64,000 nucleotides of DNA. Source: Bog-375 sp049587755 (GTDB taxonomy: Bacteria; Acidobacteriota; Terriglobia; Bryobacterales; Bryobacteraceae). Within the stretch, counting starts at the first letter, position 1. Each line of letters starts with the position of its first letter. The notes beneath the pieces are model-generated. The model was not told the origin of the DNA and ran no database searches. It saw only the letters and a list, made by a program, of their open reading frames with translations. Shown one piece after another: positions 36,006 to 43,225 of the stretch. The stretch is taken from the NCBI GenBank assembly GCA_049587755.1, contig JBAVEN010000104.1, positions 10,724 through 74,723 on the forward strand, in the 5' to 3' direction. A program made the translations under genes and the position numbers.

Positions 36006-36983
36006 ATGCGCGCCGGGCCACAATACGGCATCACTCGCAGGGGGCTTCTGCAAGTCGGCCTGGCGGGCGTTTTGGCAGGCCGGGCCGCCGCGGCGGAAAA
36101 ATCCAAGGTCGTGATTGGGCGCGATCCGGGTCTGCGCGGCGGCGGGCGCTCACCCGATTCCGCACGGGTTTTGAAGATACTCGACCGGGCCATGCAGTCG
36201 TTCTACGGCGGCGATTCTTCCATCGACGCCTGGAGGAACGTGGCGCGGCCCGGCGAAGTGGTTGGCCTGAAAGTGAACTGCCTCTCCGGCAAGGGCGCCG
36301 CCACCAGCACCGTCCTGGTCGAAGCCATCTGCGAGCGCTTGCAGCAAGCCGGAATTCCGCAAAACGACATCGTGATCTGGGACCGGCTGAATTCCGACCT
36401 GGAAAGCGCCGGCTACCGCGTGGCTTCCCGCAAGGATCGGATACGGTGCGTCGGCAACGATACCGCCGGATACGACAACGAGCTGACGGTCTTTGGAAGC
36501 GCGGGCAGCTTGCTCTCGAATACGCTGGCACACACCTGCGACGCGGTGATCAACCTGCCGGTGCTCAAGGACCACGGCATCGCGGGCGTGACGCTCGCGC
36601 TCAAGAACTTATTCGGCGCCATCCACAATCCGAATAAGTACCACATCGATGCCGGCGACCCCTACGTCGCGGACGTCAACATGTTCCCGGCCATCCGGCG
36701 CAAGGTGCGGCTGACCATCTGCGACGGCCTGACGGCGCAGTATGAAGGCGGACCTTCATGTATGCCGCAATGGTCGTGGCCGTACAACGGCCTGATCGTG
36801 GCGCGCGACCCGGTGGCGCTCGACTACACGGGCTGGCAGATCATCGAGCGCAAGCGGGCCGAGAAGGGGATGAAGCCGCTGCGCGAGCTGCACCGCGAGC
36901 CGGTCTACATCGCCACCGCGGCGGATGCCCGCCACCGGCTCGGAACCAACGATCCGAACCGGATCGGCGTGGTGGAGGTGTGA
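36006..36983 (+). CDS. DUF362-family protein with Tat signal
   Basis: A 325-residue protein beginning with a Tat leader (ITRRGLLQVGLAGVLAG). The body matches DUF362: VGLKVNCLSGKGAATST near 85-101, DIVIWDRLNSDL, CDAVINLPVLKDH and TLALKNLFGAIHNPNKYH near 195-213, and DPVALDYTGW near 270. DUF362 proteins often accompany iron-sulfur proteins, but no ferredoxin motif is present here and the biochemical role is unknown. The next gene starts 5 bases after its stop (AmrS), so they are co-transcribed. A second DUF362 gene lies at 42087. Confidence 0.85.
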   Translation: MRAGPQYGITRRGLLQVGLAGVLAGRAAAAEKSKVVIGRDPGLRGGGRSPDSARVLKILDRAMQSFYGGDSSIDAWRNVARPGEVVGLKVNCLSGKGAATSTVLVEAICERLQQAGIPQNDIVIWDRLNSDLESAGYRVASRKDRIRCVGNDTAGYDNELTVFGSAGSLLSNTLAHTCDAVINLPVLKDHGIAGVTLALKNLFGAIHNPNKYHIDAGDPYVADVNMFPAIRRKVRLTICDGLTAQYEGGPSCMPQWSWPYNGLIVARDPVALDYTGWQIIERKRAEKGMKPLRELHREPVYIATAADARHRLGTNDPNRIGVVEV

Positions 36984-36987
36984 CTTG

Positions 36988-38088
36988 ATGGATCGCAGGG
37001 CATTCGTTCAGTTGCTCGCGCTGCCGGCTGTAACGGGGCACGCGGCGGAGTCCGACGCGCGGTTCATCATCGAGGCGCGCTTCTACGAGAAACTGCCGTA
37101 CAAGAAAATCAAGTGCAAGCTTTGCCCGCGCGAGTGCGTGATCGACGACCGCGAGCGCGGTTACTGCGGTGCGCGCGAAAACCGCGGCGGCACTTACTAC
37201 TCGCTGGTGTATGCGCGGGTGTGCGCGGCTCACGTCGATCCCATCGAAAAGAAGCCGCTGTTTCATTTCCTGCCCGGCAGCATGGCATTCTCCGTGGCGA
37301 CGGCAGGCTGCAACGTCAATTGCAAGTTTTGCCAAAACTGGGACATCTCCCAGGTCCGTCCGGAACAGGTAAACAGCACTTTCCTGCCGCCTAAGGATCT
37401 GGCCGCACTGACCCGCCGCTATCAGTGCCCCTCCATCGCTTATACCTACAGCGAACCGGTGATCTTTTCCGAATATGTTCTGGATTCCGCGGCGGCCGGC
37501 CGCGCCGCGGGGGTGAGAAGCGTGGTGATCAGCGGCGGCTACATTCAGGAGGAACCGCTGAAACAGTTGTGCGCTTGCGTGGACGCCATCAAGATCGACC
37601 TCAAGGCGTTTTCCGAGAAATACTACAAAGACGTGGTGAACGGCGAGCTGAAGCCGGTTCTGACCGCGCTGGCGACCATCCGCAAGCTGGGCACCTGGTG
37701 CGAAGTGGTCTACCTGGTGGTACCCACCTTGAACGATTCTGACGAGGAGTTCCGCGGACTCGCCCACTGGATCAAGACGGAACTCGGCCCCGATGTCCCG
37801 CTGCACTTTTCGCGCTTCTATCCAGAGTACCTGCTGAAGAACCTTCCGCCCACACCCTTGCCGACGCTGGAGCGCGCCAAAGCCATCTGCGACGCCGAGG
37901 GCCTGCATTACGTGTACATCGGCAATGTCCCCGACAATCCGGCCGAGAATACCTGGTGTCCGAAATGCCATCGCGCCGTGATCGAGCGCGCCGGCTTCAC
38001 CGTTCGAGCGATCCATCTTGAGGGCGGCAAGTGCCGCTTCTGCCGGCAAGCCATTCCCGGCATCTGGGACGGAGCGTCCCGCATATGA
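36988..38088 (+). CDS. amrS: AmmeMemoRadiSam-system radical SAM enzyme (AmrS), with Tat-like leader
   Basis: A 366-residue radical SAM protein. The cluster-binding cysteines are Cys108, Cys112 and Cys115 in AGCNVNCKFCQNW. An N-terminal zinc/iron-type segment KCKLCPRECVID and RGYCGARENRGG is the AmrS signature, and CPKCHRAVIERAGF plus CRFCRQAIPG form the C-terminal cysteine pairs. The protein begins MDRRAFVQLLALPAVTGHAA, a leader not present in the usual AmrS start, which suggests export or membrane association. The start is fixed by its 5-bp distance from the DUF362 stop; no later start retains the domain. Its stop overlaps the next start in ATGA. The reaction is unknown for the whole family. 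Confidence 0.9.
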   Translation: MDRRAFVQLLALPAVTGHAAESDARFIIEARFYEKLPYKKIKCKLCPRECVIDDRERGYCGARENRGGTYYSLVYARVCAAHVDPIEKKPLFHFLPGSMAFSVATAGCNVNCKFCQNWDISQVRPEQVNSTFLPPKDLAALTRRYQCPSIAYTYSEPVIFSEYVLDSAAAGRAAGVRSVVISGGYIQEEPLKQLCACVDAIKIDLKAFSEKYYKDVVNGELKPVLTALATIRKLGTWCEVVYLVVPTLNDSDEEFRGLAHWIKTELGPDVPLHFSRFYPEYLLKNLPPTPLPTLERAKAICDAEGLHYVYIGNVPDNPAENTWCPKCHRAVIERAGFTVRAIHLEGGKCRFCRQAIPGIWDGASRI

Positions 38089-39692
38089 AGATTCTCTCTT
38101 TCGGCATGACCGCGCTGTTCCTGCTTGCAGGTTTCCTGGTTAAAGGAGCTTCCAGAAGCGGCGGACAAGCGCGCACAATCAGGCAACCGGCGGTGGCGGG
38201 AGCATTCTATCCCGCCGACCCGAAGGAACTGGCGGGGATGATCGATGGCTTCCTTGCGAAAGCCGCTGCGCCACCGGTCGAAAATCTGGTAGCGCTGGTG
38301 GCCCCGCACGCCGGCTATCAATATTCGGGTCCGGTCGCCGCGTACTCGTATGCATTGTTGAAGGGCCGCAAATTCGACCGCGTGGTGGTGATTGCGCCCT
38401 CGCATTACGAAGCGGTCAGCTTCTCATCCGTGTTCGACGGCGCCGCCTATGCGACCCCATTCGGCCAGGTTCCCGTTGACCAGGCTTTCGCCGCAAAGCT
38501 TGCCAAAATGGGCACTTCGAGTTTCCCAATCAAGCTTTCGGGCGTGGGCCATACGCCGTCCCCGGACCGCCCGGAGCATTCCATCGAGGTCCAACTGCCC
38601 TTCTTGCAGCGGGTGCTTGGGCAGTTTGAGTTGGTGCCGATCATCATGGGAGATCAAAGCTACGACGCCTGCCGGACTCTCGGCGTGGCGCTGGCGAAGC
38701 TGGTCGCCGGTACCAACACGCTCATCGTAGCCAGCTCCGACCTTTCGCACTATCACACTTACGACGAAGCGGAAAGAATCGATCACAAGACACTGAAAGC
38801 CATCGGAGAATACGATTACCTCGACTTGTCGCGGAATCTCGATCTGCGGGTTTGGGAGGCATGCGGCGGAGGGCCGATCGTGGCCGCCATGATTGCCGCG
38901 GAACGCTTGGGAGCCAACCAGGCCAGGATTCTCCATTACGCCAATACCGGCGATGTCACCGGCGATCGCAGCCGCGTGGTGGGCTACGGCGCCGTTGCGC
39001 TGGTGAAGTCTGCAGGCGGTGCCACGGCCGCTGAGCCGCCGTTCTCGCTCAGCAGGCAGGAAAAGGATGCGCTCCTCAAGATCGCCCGCAAATCGGTCGA
39101 GACCACTGTGCGCGAGGGCAAGACTTACCAGTGCTCTGCCGGCCGGATGGAGGCGCTCGAGCAGGAGCGCGGCGCGTTCGTCACCATAACCAAGAATGGC
39201 GAACTGCGCGGTTGCATCGGATCGGTGGCGCCCGTCAAACCTCTGTACCTGATCGTGCGCGAGGTGGCTATGCTGGCAGCGCTCAGAGACACCCGCTTCC
39301 GCCCGGTTACCGCCAGCGAGTTGGGAGACCTGCAGTACGAGATCTCCGTTCTGTCCCCGTTGCGGCGCGTGATGGACACTCGGGAAATCCGCGTTGGGCA
39401 GGACGGTTTGCTGATCCGCGCGCGCGGCCAAGAGGGCTTGCTGCTGCCGCAGGTCGCGAGCGAAGAAAAATGGGATCGGGCCATGTTCCTGGAGCAGGTT
39501 TGTCACAAGGCCGGCCTGCCGGGACGTGCCTGGCAGGATGCCGACGCCGATCTCTTCCGTTTTACGGCGCTGGTGTTTGGCGAGAGCCAGCCGGCTGCGG
39601 CGCTCGCTGCGCCGGATCTGTTCCGGAAGCCTCAAGCATGGCCATCGCCGCCGGTGCCAGGCTCACCAGCGCCGACAGCACCGCCGTTTTAA
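38085..39692 (+). CDS. MEMO-AMMECR1 fusion (AmmeMemoRadiSam proteins B and A) with signal peptide
   Basis: A 535-residue fusion. Residues 1-22 (MKILSFGMTALFLLAGFLVK) form a signal or membrane anchor. The MEMO domain covers about 25-310: RQPAVAGAFYPADP, VAPHAGYQYSGPVA, PSHYEAV, HSIEVQLPFLQ and ASSDLSHYHTY, where the histidines and aspartates form a metal-binding pocket as in extradiol dioxygenases. The AMMECR1 domain follows, about 335-515: GAFVTITKNGELRGCIGSV carries the conserved LRGCIG motif with a single cysteine. The two are separate genes in many organisms. Translation is coupled to amrS (ATGA). The last 131 bases overlap the 3' end of the convergent spermidine-synthase-like gene. Confidence 0.92.
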   Translation: MKILSFGMTALFLLAGFLVKGASRSGGQARTIRQPAVAGAFYPADPKELAGMIDGFLAKAAAPPVENLVALVAPHAGYQYSGPVAAYSYALLKGRKFDRVVVIAPSHYEAVSFSSVFDGAAYATPFGQVPVDQAFAAKLAKMGTSSFPIKLSGVGHTPSPDRPEHSIEVQLPFLQRVLGQFELVPIIMGDQSYDACRTLGVALAKLVAGTNTLIVASSDLSHYHTYDEAERIDHKTLKAIGEYDYLDLSRNLDLRVWEACGGGPIVAAMIAAERLGANQARILHYANTGDVTGDRSRVVGYGAVALVKSAGGATAAEPPFSLSRQEKDALLKIARKSVETTVREGKTYQCSAGRMEALEQERGAFVTITKNGELRGCIGSVAPVKPLYLIVREVAMLAALRDTRFRPVTASELGDLQYEISVLSPLRRVMDTREIRVGQDGLLIRARGQEGLLLPQVASEEKWDRAMFLEQVCHKAGLPGRAWQDADADLFRFTALVFGESQPAAALAAPDLFRKPQAWPSPPVPGSPAPTAPPF

Positions 39693-42036
39693 GAAAACCG
39701 AACACCGGAACCAGCCAGACGCCGAACAAAGCCGCGCCCAGGCACGAGCCGGCAAGATCGAGCGCGTAGAGCGTGCCGGGGCGATGTGTCATCGGAGCAC
39801 CTATCCCGGTTGCGCCGAAGAAGATCCGGCTGGCCAGCGGAAACTCGTAACCACCCAACATGCCGGAACCGAGCGCGAGCGCGGGGAATGCGATCTGGCT
39901 CGCGAGCAGAGGTAGCGTGGTGTGGGCCCGCCCGATGACGGCGAACAGGGCCAGCAGAACCAGCGGCGCCGCCGCGGCCAGCATCTGCAAGACCGCCAGA
40001 GCGCGCATCCCGCCATGCGCGGCCCGCCGCAGATCGAGCCAGCTCCCCAGCGCCATTCCCGCCATGAAGACCCCAATCAATATGGCGAGCTGCTGGTACA
40101 CATAGCCGTACACCGCCTGGAACGCGAGGAGCAGCAGCATTTCGAGGCCGATCATTGTGAACCCCGTGGCCGACGCGCAAAATGCGGCTGTGAATCGCGA
40201 TGTTGAATCACCACGTGCCCGACCGCGTGACGTTGCACTCTTCCCCTGAACCGCTCCCTCACAGTCGCGGCTTCGTTCAGAGCCGCGAGCGTCAGCGAGC
40301 GGTATCGAGGTGAATCCGAACCTCGCGGTCGCGGAGCTAGTCAGAAAGTGCCCTGCCACCACTAGCAGCGCCAGCACCAGCCCGGCCGCCGCCAGTAAGG
40401 TTCCGAAATTAACTCCGGCCATGGCACGGAAAAGCCGGCGGTAGCCCTGGTTGAATTGGCTGCTCCACAACGCCACATCGAAATAGTAAGCCACCGGCGC
40501 AAAATCGCGGTTCAGGGGCGTCGAAGCGAGCGGAAGGATCTGCGCCTCCAGGTCGGCCATGCGGTCCGGCGTCATGCGAAACGGGATGAAATAGTCGCTG
40601 ACGTAGCTGGTTTCCAGATGACGCGCGTGCAGCCGTGCCAGCAGCTCGTCCGCACCCGAGGCCAGCACGCCCGCCTGTTTCGCCGCGAAGAAATGGACCG
40701 TCTCGCCGGGAATGGCCGTGACCTCCGGGAACACCGCCAGCAGGCTCTTGTTGATGGAGCGCAGGAATTGCCCGAGCTCCGGGCTGATGTAGTTTTCCGA
40801 AGACCGCAACTGGAAAGAGAGCAGACCCGTCCGCGTGAGTCTTCGCGACACCTCGCGGTAGAATTCGACCGTGTAGAACCGGTTCAGTTGGGCGTTCTGC
40901 GGCTCCGGCAGATTGACGATCACGACATCGAAGGCGGACCGCGTGGTTTTCAGAAACAGCCGCCCATCCATCACGTGTACGTGCACGCGAGGGCCCGCCC
41001 GCAGGGCGCGCCACTGGTTCGGAAAATACTCCCGCGCCAGATCCAGAATGGCGGGGTCGAGTTCCACATAGTCTACTCGCTCGAGCGTGGGGTGCCGCAG
41101 AGCTTGGAGAATGGTTCCATTGAGTCCTCCGCCAATCAGCAAGAGACTGCGCGGCGACGGATGCTCCAGCAACGCGTAGTGAACGGCCTCCTCCGCGGCG
41201 GGCGGATCTGGCACCGTGAACAGAACCACGCCGTTTTCGTAGACGCTGCGGCTTCCCTCCGTCCCTACCACGGCCAGGCTTCCGTAAACCGAGTTGCGCG
41301 TCGCAATCAGGCGTAAGCCGCGCCAGAAGCGCGTCTGGGAGATGGCTTCCAGTTTTTGCGGCCAACTGAAAAAGCTAACCAGCACGGCAATGCCAACCAG
41401 GCCGCCCATTGCCGCGCGGCGCAGCGTCCGGCTGGGTGTGGCGAGGCTGCATGCAGCCACCAGATTCAGCACGGCCAGCCACCAGGCGATCTCCAGCGAG
41501 TTCCAATATCGGATCAGTATCAATCCCGCCAGCATGCCGCCGCCCGACGACCCCACGGCTTCCCACAGGTAAACCGAACCTGTAGACTCACCGATGGACG
41601 CGGTGGCCGCCATTGCGTAAACCTTGCTGCCTGCCGTAAAGAGCGCTCCAGAGAGAATGCAGAGCGGGCCCAGGATGGAAAACGATGTGAGCAGCATGGA
41701 ACCCGGCCCCAGCACCTCGCCCGGCACCGTCTGCAGCAGGCCTTTTGCGGCACGCATGGCCAAGATGGTGCACGGCAGGATGGCGGCGATCAGCACTTGG
41801 ATGCCGGCCATCAGGCGGCGCGGCTGCTGGGCGTCCCCGGAGGAGGGCGCTGCGAAACGTCCGGCCAGGCCGCTGCCCACTGCCGTCCAGAACAGCCAGC
41901 TTCCCAGCATCAGCCCGATGGAGCTTTCGTTGCCGTAGAAGACCACCATCAGCTCGCGCAACAGCACAATCTGGGCGATGGCGGCCGTGAAGCCGATCAG
42001 GATAAGAACCGCGCGAACTCCGAATCCAGCCTTCAC
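39562..42036 (-). CDS. Membrane-embedded spermidine-synthase-like protein
   Basis: An 824-residue protein combining membrane helices with a SpeE-like Rossmann fold. About seven helices lie in residues 5-225. The soluble domain runs roughly from 285 to 500 and shows LLLIGGGLNGTILQALRHP, YVELDPAILDLAREY, VHVMDGRLFLK and FDVVIVNLPEPQNAQLNRFY, the layout of aminopropyl/methyltransferases; the acidic DLPEP catalytic position reads NLPEP, so polyamine synthesis is doubtful. About seven more helices follow residue 625. Residues about 578-596 are encoded by an interspersed palindromic repeat. It is divergent from the second DUF362 gene, with 50 bp between the starts. Confidence 0.82.
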   Translation of the reverse strand: MKAGFGVRAVLILIGFTAAIAQIVLLRELMVVFYGNESSIGLMLGSWLFWTAVGSGLAGRFAAPSSGDAQQPRRLMAGIQVLIAAILPCTILAMRAAKGLLQTVPGEVLGPGSMLLTSFSILGPLCILSGALFTAGSKVYAMAATASIGESTGSVYLWEAVGSSGGGMLAGLILIRYWNSLEIAWWLAVLNLVAACSLATPSRTLRRAAMGGLVGIAVLVSFFSWPQKLEAISQTRFWRGLRLIATRNSVYGSLAVVGTEGSRSVYENGVVLFTVPDPPAAEEAVHYALLEHPSPRSLLLIGGGLNGTILQALRHPTLERVDYVELDPAILDLAREYFPNQWRALRAGPRVHVHVMDGRLFLKTTRSAFDVVIVNLPEPQNAQLNRFYTVEFYREVSRRLTRTGLLSFQLRSSENYISPELGQFLRSINKSLLAVFPEVTAIPGETVHFFAAKQAGVLASGADELLARLHARHLETSYVSDYFIPFRMTPDRMADLEAQILPLASTPLNRDFAPVAYYFDVALWSSQFNQGYRRLFRAMAGVNFGTLLAAAGLVLALLVVAGHFLTSSATARFGFTSIPLADARGSERSRDCEGAVQGKSATSRGRARGDSTSRFTAAFCASATGFTMIGLEMLLLLAFQAVYGYVYQQLAILIGVFMAGMALGSWLDLRRAAHGGMRALAVLQMLAAAAPLVLLALFAVIGRAHTTLPLLASQIAFPALALGSGMLGGYEFPLASRIFFGATGIGAPMTHRPGTLYALDLAGSCLGAALFGVWLVPVFGFLKTAVLSALVSLAPAAMAMLEASGTDPAQRAPQPAGSRQTPAP
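40250..40303 (-). repeat. REP-like palindromic element inside a coding sequence
   Basis: Two 22-base arms (40251-40272 and 40281-40302) form an imperfect inverted repeat around an 8-base loop, ending in A/T at both outer borders. On the minus strand the inner part reads CTGAACGAAGCCGCGACTGT. Related copies lie in intergenic DNA at 54009-54046 and 57930-57970. Here it is read in frame and encodes a Arg/Ser/Asp-rich linker (LADARGSERSRDCEGAVQ) between two membrane halves. Confidence 0.7.
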
Positions 42037-42086
42037 ATCTTCAGGATTAGACGTAAACTGGTCTTGAAGTCAAAGGCGCATCCGCG

Positions 42087-43070
42087 ATGGATCCCGAAGC
42101 TAAACCGGCCGGCCGGCGCGAAGCGATGATCCGGCTGCTTCGTCTGGGCGGGGTGGCCGGGGCCGCCGCCGGCGTTGCCGTGTGGCTTAACCGGTCCAGC
42201 CGGCACGCCGCTCCTCCGCCCGCAGCCACGGTGCGGCTGCACTTCGAAATTCCAGCGGATGTGGCGCTGCCCGAAATGGCAGTCGTCCAGGGCGGCGAGC
42301 CACCGCAGTTGGCGCGACGGGCAATCCAGGAATTGGGCGGCATCGGCCGCTTTATCTCGCGCGGCGACGTGGTGGTCGTCAAGCCCAACGCCGCCTGGGA
42401 CCGCACCGCCGAACAAGCCGCCAACACCAACCCCCAAGTGGTCGCCGAAGTGTGCCGGCTTTGCCTCGAGGCCGGCGCGCGGCGTGTAATCGTGACCGAT
42501 GTAAGCATCAACGACCCGCAGACCACGTTCGCGCGCAGCGGCATTGGCCCCGCCGCCCGCGCGGCGGGAGCCGAGGTGATCCTCCCCGACGACCGCCTGT
42601 TCCGCGAAGTCGATTTGCGCGGCCAGGTGCTGCACTCCTGGCCGGTGCTGGAGCCCTTTCTGAGCGCGGACAAGATGATCAACATCCCCATTGCCAAGCA
42701 CCACAGCCTCACCGGCGCCACGCTGGGAATGAAGAATTGGTATGGCATTCTGGGCGGCCGGCGCCAGGAACTGCATCAGCACATTCACGAAAGCCTGGTG
42801 GACCTCGCCGACTTCATGCGGCCCACCTTGACGCTCATCGATGCCTATCGCGTGCTTTTGTGGAACGGCCCCAGCGGCGGAAGTCTTGCGGACGTCGGTT
42901 TGCAGAAAACCCTGATTGCCGGAACCGACCCGGTGATGCTGGACGCCTATGCCGCCAAAGCCTACTGGGACCTGGACTGGCGCACGCTCGAATATTTGAA
43001 GCTGGCCAGCGACCGCCATTTGGGAAGCCTGAGTTTTGAGACGGCCCGCACCCGCTTTGTGACGCTCTGA
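42087..43070 (+). CDS. Second DUF362-family protein, membrane-anchored
   Basis: A 327-residue DUF362 protein. The N-terminus has GRREAMIRLLRLGGVAGAAA followed by a hydrophobic stretch to about residue 35, an export or anchor signal. The body shows GDVVVVKPNAAWDRTAEQAANTN, ARRVIVTDVSIND, INIPIAKHHSLTGATLGMKNWYGILGGRR and DPVMLDAYAAK, aligning well in order with the DUF362 protein at 36006. It is divergent from the spermidine-synthase-like gene, sharing a 50-bp intergenic space that must contain both promoters. No cysteine cluster motif is present. Confidence 0.84.
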   Translation: MDPEAKPAGRREAMIRLLRLGGVAGAAAGVAVWLNRSSRHAAPPPAATVRLHFEIPADVALPEMAVVQGGEPPQLARRAIQELGGIGRFISRGDVVVVKPNAAWDRTAEQAANTNPQVVAEVCRLCLEAGARRVIVTDVSINDPQTTFARSGIGPAARAAGAEVILPDDRLFREVDLRGQVLHSWPVLEPFLSADKMINIPIAKHHSLTGATLGMKNWYGILGGRRQELHQHIHESLVDLADFMRPTLTLIDAYRVLLWNGPSGGSLADVGLQKTLIAGTDPVMLDAYAAKAYWDLDWRTLEYLKLASDRHLGSLSFETARTRFVTL

Positions 43071-43225
43071 CGGCGGCACGCGCGCCAGCCATCAGCCATA
43101 CTGCGCATGGAGAAGCAGATGCGTTCCGACCAGCGGATCATCCTTGCCCAAAGCGTCGGCTACGTGAAACAGGCCGCCGGCAATTTACAGCCGGAGAATA
43201 CGCAATAAAATGAAGGTGACCCTTC

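Noticed and set aside
43107..43208. A 33-codon plus-strand frame before the GH44 gene (starts MEKQMRSDQR).
   Set aside because: No ribosome-binding site and no recognisable family; it ends 17 bp before the GH44 start and could be a remnant or chance.
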